Notes under the pieces: model-generated | Database searches by the model: none | The model's input: the letters and a program-made list of their open reading frames with translations, nothing else | Told to the model about the DNA's origin: nothing | Made by a program: the position numbers and the translations under genes | Source of the DNA: Chitinophaga ginsengisegetis | GTDB lineage: Bacteria; Bacteroidota; Bacteroidia; Chitinophagales; Chitinophagaceae | Assembly: GCF_900168065.1 (NCBI RefSeq) | Contig: NZ_FUZZ01000001.1 | Span: 806,001 to 870,000 of the forward strand | DNA length: 64,000 nt | Reading direction: 5' to 3' | In this document: one piece after another, positions 54,429-63,847 of the stretch | How positions within the stretch are numbered: position 1 is the stretch's first letter | Layout of the letters: each line of letters begins with the position of its first letter

Positions 54429-55466
54429 ATGGAATACAGACAATTAGGCGCATCCGGTTTACAGGTACCGGTGCTGAGTTTCGGCACTGCCACTTTTGGC
54501 GGCGGTAATGATTTCTTCAAAGCCTGGGGCAGCACGCTGGCGGATGAAGCGACCCGCATGGTGAATCTTTGTCTTGATGCAGGCGTAAACCTCTTCGACA
54601 CCGCCGACATCTACTCCGATGGGCTTTCGGAAGAGATCCTGGGCAAAGCCATTGCCGGCAAAAGGGATCAGCTGCTGATCTCTACCAAGGCCACCTTCAC
54701 TTTCGGAAAGGGGCCCAATAACCAGGGTTCATCGCGGTTTCATTTGCTGCGGCAGATTGAAGGAAGTTTGAAGCGGCTGCAAACAGACTATATCGATATT
54801 TACCACATGCATGGATTTGACGGCAACACGCCTGTGGAGGAAACCATGCGCACATTGGACGACCTCGTGCAGAGCGGCAAGGTACGTTACATTGCCGCAT
54901 CCAACTTCTCCGGCTGGCACCTGATGAAATCGCAGGCCATCGCGGAAAAGTATGGATGGAACCGTTATGTGGCACACCAGGTGTACTATTCACTTGCCAA
55001 CCGCGAATACGAATGGGAGCTGATGCCGCTGGGCCTCGACCAGCAGGTGGGCGCCATTGTATGGTCGCCGCTGGCTGCAGGCAGACTGGGAGGTAAATAC
55101 CGCCGTAACAGTCCGCCGCCACAGAACGGCCGCATAGCACAGGGAGGCAGCCCTGTACCGGAGGCCGTAGTAAATGAAGAAGTTTTTTACAACATCATTG
55201 ATGCACTCGATGAAATAGCTGCGGAAACAGGCAAAACGGTAGCACAGATCTCGCTGAACTGGTTGCTGCAGCGCCCTACTGTATCCAGCATTATTATTGG
55301 AGCGCGTAATGAAGAGCAACTGATCCAAAACCTCGGCGCCACCGGCTGGAACCTGACTACTGACCAGCTTAAAAAACTGGATGCGGCCAGTGAAGTACCT
55401 ACCATTTATCCTTACTGGCATCAGCGGCAAAACCTTACGCTGAATCCGCCGCCGGTTTTCTACTAA
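54429..55466 (+). CDS. Aldo/keto reductase
   Basis: 345-residue cytoplasmic NADPH-dependent oxidoreductase, (beta/alpha)8 barrel: MEYRQLGASGLQVPVLSFGTATFGGG, the catalytic Asp in NLFDTADIYSDG, Lys in LLISTKATF, and His in YHMHGFD. Tail WLLQRPTVSSIIIGARNEEQLIQNL is typical of the YajO/AKR11-like group. I chose ATG 54429; upstream in-frame codons belong to the complement of the AraC gene. Confidence 0.93.
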   Translation: MEYRQLGASGLQVPVLSFGTATFGGGNDFFKAWGSTLADEATRMVNLCLDAGVNLFDTADIYSDGLSEEILGKAIAGKRDQLLISTKATFTFGKGPNNQGSSRFHLLRQIEGSLKRLQTDYIDIYHMHGFDGNTPVEETMRTLDDLVQSGKVRYIAASNFSGWHLMKSQAIAEKYGWNRYVAHQVYYSLANREYEWELMPLGLDQQVGAIVWSPLAAGRLGGKYRRNSPPPQNGRIAQGGSPVPEAVVNEEVFYNIIDALDEIAAETGKTVAQISLNWLLQRPTVSSIIIGARNEEQLIQNLGATGWNLTTDQLKKLDAASEVPTIYPYWHQRQNLTLNPPPVFY

Positions 55467-55475
55467 TATTTTTCA

Positions 55476-55498
55476 GCGGAGGGAGTGTTTCCCTCCGC
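55476..55498 (+). terminator. Terminator of the aldo/keto reductase gene
   Basis: GCGGAGGGA at 55476-55484 pairs with TCCCTCCGC at 55490-55498, loop of 5 nt, preceded by a T-run. The same stem sequence recurs in the palindrome at 58051-58078. Confidence 0.72.
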
Positions 55499-55541
55499 AT
55501 TTAATACGCAGAGAGAATCCTTTACATAAAAAGGGGAAATA

Positions 55542-56468
55542 TCAGCGGGTGCAGATCAGCTGATAGGTGCCGGGCGTAATACCTTCCGCACTTCTGAAGA
55601 GGCGGATGAAGTAGTTGGTATCATTAAAACCGCACAGCATACTTACCTGGCCCACGCTGTTGTTGCGGTCGGCCAGCAGTTGTTTTGCCAGCTTTAGTCT
55701 TTCCCTGTTGATGTACTGAAGGGGAGTAATTCCGAACTGGTCTTTAAACCATTTGAAAAAGACATTGCGGCTCAGGTAAGCCTTCCGGCAAAGCGTATCT
55801 ACAGAGATGTTTTCTGTGAGATGTTCATTGATATAATGCAGCACAAAATGGAGCCTGCTGTTGTTGCTGCTGGTATCTCTTTCATCTGAAATCAGCTGCA
55901 GGTGCTGGCTCTGCAGGATACGGATCAGCAGTTCTTTCATATTGAGATCGGCGTAAATATCCCTGGACAGGTCGGAGCTGCTGCAAATACGGACTAATTT
56001 ATTGATCAGGTCTGTAAGGTCCACATCATTATTAAAGTGATACTGGTTGAATTGCAGGCGCCAGTCGTTTTTGTCGGCATACTCGCCGTTATAATATTCG
56101 TTGAGATATTGCAGGGTGCTGCGGATATAGGCTTCATCCACCGAAAGGGCAATACACTGCGTAGGATTTTCTGCCGAGGCTTCCGGGAAATCAATCACCA
56201 TTGTTTCGTTGGCCGGTACAATCACGGTTTCTCCCGGCTGATATTCAAATGAAGGCTGATCGAAAAGATGCATGATCTTTTTGCCCTGCACCATGCTTGT
56301 AATGACAAAATCTCCAAAAGTAAGCGGCACCCGGTAATCCTGCTGATAACTTTCAAATATATTCAGTTCACAATTATTCAGATTATAGACCCGCCTGTTC
56401 TCGACCAGGCGTTGCAGTTGCTTGGGATGTGTCAGGTCTATCGGCTGCACAAAATGTTTTACCGGCAT
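55542..56468 (-). CDS. AraC-family regulator
   Basis: 308-residue regulator with an AraC_N-like cupin part (VPLTFGDFVITSMVQGKKIMHLF; GETVIVPANETMVIDFPEA). The C-terminal HTH pair is complete (KAYLSRNVFFKWFKDQFGITPLQYINRERL; LCGFNDTNYFIRLFRSAEGITPGTY). Target genes unknown; an unusual long hairpin lies about 180 bp upstream. Confidence 0.9.
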   Translation of the reverse strand: MPVKHFVQPIDLTHPKQLQRLVENRRVYNLNNCELNIFESYQQDYRVPLTFGDFVITSMVQGKKIMHLFDQPSFEYQPGETVIVPANETMVIDFPEASAENPTQCIALSVDEAYIRSTLQYLNEYYNGEYADKNDWRLQFNQYHFNNDVDLTDLINKLVRICSSSDLSRDIYADLNMKELLIRILQSQHLQLISDERDTSSNNSRLHFVLHYINEHLTENISVDTLCRKAYLSRNVFFKWFKDQFGITPLQYINRERLKLAKQLLADRNNSVGQVSMLCGFNDTNYFIRLFRSAEGITPGTYQLICTR

Positions 56469-56813
56469 GGCTAATGTTTTTAGCTACAACAAGTTAGTTT
56501 AATTTAACCGAACTCAGAAAAAGGGTACGAATGTGCTAAAGATAAGTACGAAATTTTGCAATTGAATGTCAAATCTTCCTCATATTGAGCGTACATGGAC
56601 GGAAACCATCTTTTTTTCCTCAAATAACATCCACCGGGGGTAATATTGGTTTGCACCAAAAAGTCGTCCTGCCGGATGACTTTTTGGTGCAAACGCCGCC
56701 GGTTAACAACCGTACGCCAACTTATCCTGTCAAATTAATTGGCTTCCCTCCCGGTTTTCTTCCTGAACTACGTTAAATTAGTGGCCTACAAATCAAAACC
56801 AACAAACAGCATT
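56469..56813. other. Divergent intergenic region with a long hairpin
   Basis: About 345 bases between the AraC gene (minus) and the thioredoxin-like gene (plus). It holds the hairpin at 56649-56694, listed separately; the rest is AT-rich promoter-like sequence. No ORF or RNA was recognised. Confidence 0.5.
56649..56694. repeat. Long perfect inverted repeat
   Basis: GTTTGCACCAAAAAGTC (56649-56665) and its exact complement (56678-56694) form a 17-bp stem. GTCC/GGAT can extend it to 21 bp around a TGCC loop. There is no T-run after it, so it is not a usual terminator. Its position in a divergent promoter region suggests an operator, a structured leader for the thioredoxin-like gene, or a small mobile palindrome. 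Confidence 0.75.
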
Positions 56814-58043
56814 ATGAAAAAACTACTCCTCCTCGCCTTCCTGTTGCCGTTACTGGCAGCAGCGCAGGACAAAGGCATCCATTTCGAGCATGGCAGCAGC
56901 TGGGCCGATGTGCAGGCCAAAGCCAAAGCTGAAAACAAATACATTTTCATGGACTGTTTCACTACCTGGTGTGGTCCCTGCAAGTTTATGTCGGCCAATA
57001 TTTTCCCGCAGGAAAAAGTAGGCAGCTTTATGAATGATAAATACATCAGCGTAAAGGTACAGATGGATCAAACAGACAAAGACAATGAAGAAGTAAAAAG
57101 CTGGTACGCTGCCGCCAAACAAATTGAGACAGACTACGCCATCCGTGCATATCCCACCTTCCTGGTGTTTGCACCCGACGGGCACATTGTTGACCGCCAG
57201 GTAGGCGGCGCCGAAGCAGATCAGTTCATTGAAAGATGCGCTGCATCCCTGAATCCGGCCACACAATATTACACACAGCTGGACCTTTATAAAAAAGGAA
57301 AGAAAGATACCGCCTTCCTTCGCCAGATGGCACTGCTGGCATTGAATAAATATGACCAGGAAAATGCCTCCATCATTTCCAAAGAATATCTTGCCCAGCA
57401 GAAAGATCTTTACACTCCTGTAAACCTCAACTTCATCGCTAAATTTACCAACAGCAGCAAAGATGTAGGATTTGATATGTTCCTGCACCATGCCGATAAA
57501 GTAAATAAAGTACTGGGACCCGGTAAGGCAGAAGAAAAAGTAATGGGCATCGTAGCGCAGGAAGAAGTGTATCCGCAGCTGATGAAGAAAGACGGCAGCA
57601 AACCCGACTGGGCTACCCTTGAAAGCAGCCTGACCAAAAAATATCCTGCCTTCGCGGAAGAACTGCTCCTGAAAACCAAAGTACAATACTTCAGCTATGT
57701 AAAAGATGCTGATAATGCGGTGGCTAACATTGTTGCCTATATGAAAAAATATGGCCACAAAGCTGATCCCCAGTCATTAAACGAATATGCATGGACCATC
57801 TTCGAAAAATGCAACGACATGCAATGCATTGAACAGGCCCTGGAATGGAGCAAACGCTCATTCAAAGACAACGAAGTGCCTGCATTCATGGACACTTACG
57901 CCAACCTGCTGTATAAAGCCGGTAAAAAAGAAGACGCCCTTGCATGGGAAGAAAAAGCCCTGAACAAAGCCAGCGGCGACGAAAAGAAAAACTACGAAAC
58001 TACCCTGGAGAAAATGAAGAAGGGTGAAAAATACTGGGAATAG
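56814..58043 (+). CDS. Secreted thioredoxin-like protein
   Basis: 409-residue exported protein: signal peptide (MKKLLLLAFLLPLLAAAQ), then a thioredoxin fold with the redox motif W-C-G-P-C in FMDCFTTWCGPCKFM and the cis-Pro loop IRAYPTFLVFAPDG. A long helical C-terminal part (about 170-409) looks TPR-like (DTYANLLYKAGKKEDALAWEEKAL). Probably a periplasmic disulfide reductase; partner unknown. ATG at 56814 chosen because it gives a clean signal peptide. Confidence 0.88.
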   Translation: MKKLLLLAFLLPLLAAAQDKGIHFEHGSSWADVQAKAKAENKYIFMDCFTTWCGPCKFMSANIFPQEKVGSFMNDKYISVKVQMDQTDKDNEEVKSWYAAAKQIETDYAIRAYPTFLVFAPDGHIVDRQVGGAEADQFIERCAASLNPATQYYTQLDLYKKGKKDTAFLRQMALLALNKYDQENASIISKEYLAQQKDLYTPVNLNFIAKFTNSSKDVGFDMFLHHADKVNKVLGPGKAEEKVMGIVAQEEVYPQLMKKDGSKPDWATLESSLTKKYPAFAEELLLKTKVQYFSYVKDADNAVANIVAYMKKYGHKADPQSLNEYAWTIFEKCNDMQCIEQALEWSKRSFKDNEVPAFMDTYANLLYKAGKKEDALAWEEKALNKASGDEKKNYETTLEKMKKGEKYWE

Positions 58044-58050
58044 CAAAAAC

Positions 58051-58078
58051 ATAAGCGGAGGGAATTCCCTCCGCTTAT
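58051..58078. terminator. Perfect palindrome between convergent genes
   Basis: A 28-bp perfect palindrome with the core GCGGAGGGAATTCCCTCCGC. On the minus strand it is followed by a run of T, so it should end the AlkD-like gene, which stops at 58079. On the plus strand no T-run follows, so plus-strand termination is uncertain. Confidence 0.75.
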
Positions 58079-58678
58079 TCACTTCATAACAAGTTTATAA
58101 ACAAATGCGATACGCGGTTGCTCCAGGTTCCACCCTCCCACTTCTTCCCGCACCAGCTCCCGGTGCTTTTTGCTGATATCCCTTAAAGCATTTCCCACAG
58201 ATTTACGCAGGTATTCACTTTCCTTTGACTTCAGTTTACTGATCATGCGGATGGCCGTTTCCGGATGTTCCTTAAAATAAGGACGTGCCGTCCAGATACG
58301 GAGCCCCTCCACTACGGCCCTGTTCAGGTTGGGATGCGGATCATTCAGCCACAGCCTGATTTCCGGGAGTGCTTTTTCATAGCCGATGCTGCTGCAATAG
58401 TGATCAAAGGCTTTGGCCAGCATTTCCTGTACACGCCAGTTATCATCTGCCACTACTTTTGTTTTCAGCCATGTTAATGCCTTATTATTTGCCGGAGAGA
58501 GGAGTCCGAGCAACCAGGTGCCCAGCATACGTTCCTGGTAGCTTTCCCCGGCTATCAGTGTGGCGGCTGTTTTCAGGTGATCCTGGCTGGTGTCTTTTAG
58601 TAAGCTATCACCTGCTTCCAGGATATGCTTAAAGCCATGTTCTACTTTTTTTATTTCTGTAATAACAGCAGATAACAT
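58079..58678 (-). CDS. AlkD-like DNA alkylation repair protein
   Basis: 199-residue all-helical HEAT-repeat protein: MLSAVITEIKKVEHGF at the start, SYQERMLGTWLLGLL, DNWRVQEMLAKAFDHYC, DPHPNLNRAVVEGLRIWTARPYFKEHP. The pattern matches AlkD-type glycosylases that remove bulky alkylated bases. The catalytic Asp/Trp set cannot be checked without alignment. ATG 58678 chosen; a longer version from 58744 adds 22 residues of doubtful coding. Confidence 0.8.
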   Translation of the reverse strand: MLSAVITEIKKVEHGFKHILEAGDSLLKDTSQDHLKTAATLIAGESYQERMLGTWLLGLLSPANNKALTWLKTKVVADDNWRVQEMLAKAFDHYCSSIGYEKALPEIRLWLNDPHPNLNRAVVEGLRIWTARPYFKEHPETAIRMISKLKSKESEYLRKSVGNALRDISKKHRELVREEVGGWNLEQPRIAFVYKLVMK

Positions 58679-58759
58679 GATTGAAATGATTTGTGTTCTG
58701 ATACCAAATATAAAAAGGACCGGCATAACGCCAGTCCTTTCCATGTAAAAAATTATCCT

Positions 58760-59131
58760 TTATGGCGTGGTAATCCACCAGGTGTTTCCAAACGGATCTT
58801 TTACACCGCCGGATTTACCGTACGACTGCTTTGTTACCGGCATTACTTCTGTAGCGCCTTCTGCCAGGGCCTTTTTAAAAGTAGCATCTGCATCTTCCAC
58901 GTAAATGAACAATCCTGCATTGTCAGTACCCCAATTGGGGTTCGACTGGCCAAACATAATAACATTGCCACCGATACTGATTTCGCCATGCATGAGTTCT
59001 TTGGTACCCTCTCTGTAGCTGCGGTGATTCTCCTTTGCGCCAAATACCTTACCGGTAAAATCAAAAAAAGCTTCTGCATCTTGCAGGATCAGATAGGGCA
59101 TTACCTGTTGATGTTTTTCTGGTAATTTCAT
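58760..59131 (-). CDS. VOC superfamily protein (glyoxalase/PhnB-like)
   Basis: 123-residue protein of the vicinal oxygen chelate fold: KHQQVMPYLILQDAEAFFDFTGKVFGA, HGEISIGGNVIMFGQSNP, NAGLFIYVEDADATFKKALAEGA, VKDPFGNTWWI. The pattern matches PhnB-like proteins; function unknown. Start at 59131 chosen over 59209. Follows the AraC-type gene on the same strand, 83 bp away. Confidence 0.85.
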   Translation of the reverse strand: MKLPEKHQQVMPYLILQDAEAFFDFTGKVFGAKENHRSYREGTKELMHGEISIGGNVIMFGQSNPNWGTDNAGLFIYVEDADATFKKALAEGATEVMPVTKQSYGKSGGVKDPFGNTWWITTP

Positions 59132-59214
59132 AACATTTATTTTAAGGTTAAACGTCTCTTGCACAAAATTGCAATAGTATCCCCTGATAAAATTGGAAGA
59201 AACCGACATTCTTG

Positions 59215-60009
59215 TTAGTCACGCCAGTCGGTGGCCCCGGAGCGGCCGGAGAAATACTGTTTGGGATGCATACCTGAAAAGGCGCGGAAGTCGCTGATAA
59301 AATGCGACTGATCATAATACCCGCATTCGAGCGCCAGGCGTCCCAGGCTCATCACCTGCCGGTTGTAAAAGGCGGTGGCCGACTGGAAACGGACAATCCT
59401 TGAAAACAATTTGGGGGATAGTCCTGCGTACTGTTTGAACTGGCGCTCAAACTGCCGCTCCGACAAATAGTATGCCTGTGAAAGAGATTGTATGTTCATG
59501 GAAGGCCGGTGATGGATGATATCCCTGATAGCCGCAAAAACCGGCAGGTCCGCCACGCGGCTGGCTGCCAGCCGCTGCTCTGTAAACCGGCAAAGGATAT
59601 CACAACGCTCCCGGTTATTCTTCGCCAGCATGATCTTTTCCTCGAGGATGCTGCCTTCACCTTTCAGCAGGTATCTTAATTCAGCAGTAGTATTGGTGAG
59701 ATCTGCGGCGGAAATATTAAACAACAGGGGTACAGCCTGCGGGTAAAAGTACACACCAAAAATACTGAAGCCTGCATCAATGGTATACTTCCGCAGGATG
59801 TGTGTGGCGCCCTGCACACCGGAGGTAAACGATTTACTGGTATCACCGTTATCCGCCAGTTCATCGAACAGCCCGCGGTAATGGAACACCAGCTCCACAC
59901 AGGCATCGGCCATATTGTAATGCGTATAACCTGTGTCCCCCTCCAGCACCCAGAAGAACCGGATGAGGTGCGCAAGATGGGGCGGTGGTGGAATGGTTTG
60001 GTACTGCAT
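59215..60009 (-). CDS. AraC-family regulator (DUF6597-like N-terminus)
   Basis: 264-residue regulator. The N-terminal sensor opens with MQYQTIPPPPHLAHLIRFFWVLEG, typical of the AraC group with a DUF6597 domain. The C-terminal HTH pair has YYLSERQFERQFKQYAGLSPKLFSRIVRFQ and LALECGYYDQSHFISDFRAFSGMHPKQYF. Probably controls the VOC gene downstream or the DUF1772 gene upstream (inference). Confidence 0.88.
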   Translation of the reverse strand: MQYQTIPPPPHLAHLIRFFWVLEGDTGYTHYNMADACVELVFHYRGLFDELADNGDTSKSFTSGVQGATHILRKYTIDAGFSIFGVYFYPQAVPLLFNISAADLTNTTAELRYLLKGEGSILEEKIMLAKNNRERCDILCRFTEQRLAASRVADLPVFAAIRDIIHHRPSMNIQSLSQAYYLSERQFERQFKQYAGLSPKLFSRIVRFQSATAFYNRQVMSLGRLALECGYYDQSHFISDFRAFSGMHPKQYFSGRSGATDWRD

Positions 60010-60033
60010 TACCCTAAATTTACAAAAAGCATT

Positions 60034-60528
60034 TCAGCTTTTGGCATCGCGTTGTAAACAGGCCATCACCAGCAATACCAATGCGGCAATCCCTGCCAGT
60101 GTGCGTACAAGATGCCAGTTATTCCACGGCGTGGCAAATGCTACGCGCATATCATGCAGTTGCGCCGCCGAAGCCCCTTCAGTATGAAAGGCCGCCAGCT
60201 TATCGTTGAGGGGAATATTGGAGAGCACCGTTACCCCGAAAGAGCCAATCACAAATATCAGCGTAGCTGCCAGGAGGTACCCGCTGCGGCGGGTAAACGC
60301 GGGCCGGGCATTGAGCCAGGTAGCCAGTGGCAGCAATACCGGCGCGCCTAAAAAACTTACTATAAAGGCAGGATTCACAATGGCCACATTGATCGCCTGG
60401 GTAGCTGTTATATAGGCGGCATCCGGCAACTGCGCAAATGCTATATTCACAGAAACAGCAAACGCATAAAATAAACCCGCTACCAGGGCGGTGGTGATGG
60501 TGGCAAGCGCCAGTATAAAAGTCTTCAT
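60034..60528 (-). CDS. DUF1772 membrane protein (anthrone oxygenase-like)
   Basis: 164-residue inner-membrane protein with four hydrophobic helices. The DUF1772 pattern is seen: LFYAFAVSVNIAFAQLPDAAYITATQAIN at the start, a middle TLIFVIGSFGVTVLSNIPLNDKL, then FATPWNNWHLVRTLAGIAALVLLV. Function unknown; some relatives are called anthrone oxygenases. Lies 24 bp upstream of the AraC gene. Confidence 0.86.
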   Translation of the reverse strand: MKTFILALATITTALVAGLFYAFAVSVNIAFAQLPDAAYITATQAINVAIVNPAFIVSFLGAPVLLPLATWLNARPAFTRRSGYLLAATLIFVIGSFGVTVLSNIPLNDKLAAFHTEGASAAQLHDMRVAFATPWNNWHLVRTLAGIAALVLLVMACLQRDAKS

Positions 60529-60605
60529 TACGTTAACCGGGTATTTTTAATCCCATTGCAATATTACTTCCCCCCCATTTCCGGAAATAGAACAAAACCG
60601 ACACA

Positions 60606-62210
60606 TCAATCTATATAGCCGGCAGCCGCTTTGCCCGACTCCTGGTGTTTGGCCGGCTGGAAAATATCGAAGTAATAGAGATGCTCCTTTGCATATAGGG
60701 GCAGCTGCGCTTTTAAACGGGTTTTAAAGCCGTTAAAGTCCTTTGCCGGGGATTGGGTCCAGGCGGTTTCCGCCAGCGCAGCTATGCGGGGGAAAAGCAG
60801 GAAATCCAGCCGGTTGTTGCTATGAATGGTTTCTGACCACAGGCATGCCTGTACGCCTAATATCAGGGATTCATGCCCCCGTGTGGCAGGAACAGCGGCG
60901 GCGGAGAAATCGTATACAGATTGTAAAGGATTGAATTCACCATCTTTCCACCTGCGCCCGATTTTGTGGCTGCTGTCCTGGACAAAATCAAAATAAAACG
61001 GTAGCCGCGGGCATAGCACTACAGAATATCCTTTCTGAAATGCCATCGCCAGGTTCTCCGGTTTTTCGTGACGCCACCAGCATACAATGGTGCTGTCGGC
61101 AGGCAGGGAGGCCGTGGCAATTTCATCCCAGGCCATTACTTTATTATGCAGCTTCAAAACGGTATCGGCCATCCGTTGAATAAAATAGTCCTCTACCTGT
61201 TTGCGGTCTTTCAGGCCCTGGGCTTCTTTTAACCGGATGATGCCGGTATCCTGGTCCCAGCCGGCGTTGCCAAAGGTTACTTCGTCGCCGCCGAGGTGAA
61301 TGAGCTGCGCGGGAAACAGTTGAGCCGTTTCCGTTAGTATATCCGCCAGGTAGGAGTAAGTTCCTTCCCTGCCGGGGTTAAAGGTGAACTGCGGATACTT
61401 AGCGGTACCGCCGCCGTCAAATGCGGGATAAGCCCTGTTAGCAGCCCCGGCATGACCCGGCATATCTATTTCAGGAATAATGTCGATGCACCTCGCTTTG
61501 GCATAGGCAACTATTTCCCGGATATCGTTCTGGGTGTAATAGGCCGCAGGTGCATTTGGATCACTGATATTGCCGATGCCGCCAACGGTAGTGAGCAAAG
61601 GATATTTTTTGATCTCCAGCCGCCATCCGGGCATGTCTGTTAAATGCCAGTGAAAACGGTTCAGTTTATAAAAAGCCATCCAGTCGAGGACAGACTTCAC
61701 TTTCTCTTTACCAAAAAAATACCGCGATTCATCCAGCATTACGCCGCGCCACGCATATAGCGGGGCATCGGTGATATTCCAGCAGGGTACCTGCAAAGCT
61801 TTTCCGGATACCGGCGCCACTGCAGCGAGCTGCAACAGGCTGATGATACCGTTAAACACGCCTTCCCGTGCGCCTCCTGAAATGGTGGCGGTTTGCTTAT
61901 TCATAATAAGCGTATAGGCATCTATGTTAGTAGCGGACTTTTTTTCCAGTAAGATAACGGTGCTGCCGGATTTCCGTTGCAGCGGAACATGGATATGATA
62001 ACGGCGAAGCAGTTCCTGCTGCAGCCAGGTAGCCAGCGGAACCATGGACGTGTCTTCCCAGCTGATAGTAGATTGTGCGCTGATTTCAAAAGAGCCGCGC
62101 GCCTTCCCTGCTTTTACGGGCAGCGGGATCACCGGGCATATTTGCTGTGCGGCAACGGGAATAGCAGTAAATACAATGGCGATGGCCAGCAGGCATTTTT
62201 TCATGTTCAA
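60606..62210 (-). CDS. GH20 beta-N-acetylhexosaminidase
   Basis: 534-residue exported enzyme releasing terminal GlcNAc or GalNAc. Signal peptide (ending VAAQ), GH20b domain (about 30-145), and catalytic barrel with HLGGDE where Asp309-Glu310 is the catalytic pair. RGVMLDESRYFFGKEKVKSVLDWMAFYKLNRFHWHL and IPEIDMPGHAGA are classical. Full length. Chitobiose or glycoprotein breakdown is likely, fitting a chitin-using lifestyle. The start at 62210 includes an ATG two codons earlier than an equally good one. Confidence 0.93.
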   Translation of the reverse strand: MNMKKCLLAIAIVFTAIPVAAQQICPVIPLPVKAGKARGSFEISAQSTISWEDTSMVPLATWLQQELLRRYHIHVPLQRKSGSTVILLEKKSATNIDAYTLIMNKQTATISGGAREGVFNGIISLLQLAAVAPVSGKALQVPCWNITDAPLYAWRGVMLDESRYFFGKEKVKSVLDWMAFYKLNRFHWHLTDMPGWRLEIKKYPLLTTVGGIGNISDPNAPAAYYTQNDIREIVAYAKARCIDIIPEIDMPGHAGAANRAYPAFDGGGTAKYPQFTFNPGREGTYSYLADILTETAQLFPAQLIHLGGDEVTFGNAGWDQDTGIIRLKEAQGLKDRKQVEDYFIQRMADTVLKLHNKVMAWDEIATASLPADSTIVCWWRHEKPENLAMAFQKGYSVVLCPRLPFYFDFVQDSSHKIGRRWKDGEFNPLQSVYDFSAAAVPATRGHESLILGVQACLWSETIHSNNRLDFLLFPRIAALAETAWTQSPAKDFNGFKTRLKAQLPLYAKEHLYYFDIFQPAKHQESGKAAAGYID

Positions 62211-62412
62211 AGCTGATTTTCAGGAGCAAACGGTGCACCGGCGAACAAAATAATAAAATATCGCCAGTACTTCTCCATAAAATAATATATAAATATTTCT
62301 CCATTATTGTATCCCCGGTTTAGTTACAGGTCAACGGCTTAATCCTACAGTTCAACACTTAATCAATGGCCGGCCGGTATACCAGTGGCATATTTGCAAT
62401 AAATGATGATGT

Positions 62413-63048
62413 ATGCAACACCTCTCCGTTTTAGTGATCAGCAGTATGATGTTCGTCCGGTCATTATTCGTTGATACCAGCGAATTCAAACTGGTGAAAC
62501 AGGATAACGCCATCGCGTTATATGAAAGATGGATTCCCGGCGCCGGTGGTGAAAATGTAAGGGAGATCAAAACCATCTTCCAGGTAAAATGCGCCATACC
62601 GGCAGTGATCGGGCTTTTCAAAGACCAGGCGCGCGGTCGCGAGTGGAATACCAATGCCAGCGATTACCGGATAGCCACAGCGCCCGATCCTCATCACTGG
62701 ATCACCTATATTAAGTATGATATCCCCTGGCCGGTAGACGACCAGGACTGCTGCCTGCTATACCGCTACCAGGAAATGACCGGCGATGCGGCGGAAGTGG
62801 CGTTTGAAAGCATCACCGATCACCGCTTCCCTTTATACAATAAAACAACACGGATCACCGGCACGCGGGGAAAATGGATCATGGCGCCCTTGGGGAACGG
62901 GCAGCTGCAGATCACTTATATGGTCACCACCGACCGTAGTAAGAAAATTCCCCGCTGGGTATCCGATCCTATTATTCATGATAACCTGTTCAGGACCATG
63001 ACAAAATTCAAAAGCCTGCTTGAAAATAAAACGTATGCCAGACAATAA
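62413..63048 (+). CDS. START/SRPBCC lipid-binding protein
   Basis: 211-residue protein whose first 20 residues may be a signal or anchor. It has the START-domain pattern: FKLVKQDNAIALYERWIPG, the ligand-lid region EWNTNASDYRI, then YDIPWPVDDQDCCLLYRYQEM and MTKFKSLLENK near the end. A hydrophobic ligand (lipid or sterol-like) is expected. Its end overlaps the next SDR gene by 14 bp; these and the following gene form one operon at the window edge. Confidence 0.84.
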   Translation: MQHLSVLVISSMMFVRSLFVDTSEFKLVKQDNAIALYERWIPGAGGENVREIKTIFQVKCAIPAVIGLFKDQARGREWNTNASDYRIATAPDPHHWITYIKYDIPWPVDDQDCCLLYRYQEMTGDAAEVAFESITDHRFPLYNKTTRITGTRGKWIMAPLGNGQLQITYMVTTDRSKKIPRWVSDPIIHDNLFRTMTKFKSLLENKTYARQ

Positions 63049-63838
63049 ATATACGCTCATCACCGGCGCCAGCTCCGGTTTGGGCAAAGAATTCGCTATT
63101 CAGTGCGCCAGGAAAGGCATGAATATTATCCTCATTGCCCTGCCGGGAAGCCGCCTCCAATCTGTAGCGGAGAGCCTGGAACTGGAATATCACATCCACG
63201 TAAAAGTGTTTGAATTTGATTTGTCCGACAGCGACATACTGAAGCAGCAACTGCAGATCATTACCCGCAACCATGATATCAATTTCCTGATCAACAATGC
63301 CGGCATCGGCGGTACATCTTCCATCACCCACACCTCACTGGAACGGATAGACGATATTATTATGCTCAATGTAAGAGGCACCGTACTACTTACCCACCTG
63401 CTGATCCCGCACCTGCTGAAACACCCGCAGAGTTATATCATGAATATAGCCAGTATGGCGGCTTTCACGCCTATTGCCTATAAAACGGTGTACCCTGCAT
63501 CCAAAGCATTTATCTCGTCTTTTTTCCTGGGATTAAAAGAAGAACTGGCCGGTACCGGTTTATCCGTAAGCGTTATATACCCTGGTCCTATTATGACCAA
63601 CTCCCATACCTCCCGGCGGATCATCAGCCAGGGACTGAAAGGAAAAATGGGACTGCTGTCTACCCCCGACATTGCGCACATTGCGCTGAAAGGCACGCTG
63701 GCCGGACACCCGGTGATCATACCCGGCCTGATGAATAAGATCAATCATGTGCTGATGCAGTTGCTCCCACTATCATTCCGGATGAGGATCGTATCCAGGG
63801 AAGTAAAAAAAGAAATCCCATATAGCTTATCTGTCTAA
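63035..63838 (+). CDS. SDR family oxidoreductase
   Basis: About 267-residue classical short-chain dehydrogenase: T-G-A-S-S-G-L-G-K nucleotide loop, NNAG in LINNAGIGG, and the catalytic YPASK with upstream Ser in NIASMAAF. The C-terminus resembles the DltE/17-beta-HSD-12-like group acting on acyl or steroid-like substrates. The start at 63035 gives MPDNKYTLITG; an ATG 15 bp earlier is less likely. Overlaps the START gene. Confidence 0.9.
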   Translation: MPDNKYTLITGASSGLGKEFAIQCARKGMNIILIALPGSRLQSVAESLELEYHIHVKVFEFDLSDSDILKQQLQIITRNHDINFLINNAGIGGTSSITHTSLERIDDIIMLNVRGTVLLTHLLIPHLLKHPQSYIMNIASMAAFTPIAYKTVYPASKAFISSFFLGLKEELAGTGLSVSVIYPGPIMTNSHTSRRIISQGLKGKMGLLSTPDIAHIALKGTLAGHPVIIPGLMNKINHVLMQLLPLSFRMRIVSREVKKEIPYSLSV

Positions 63839-63847
63839 AAAAAATTC

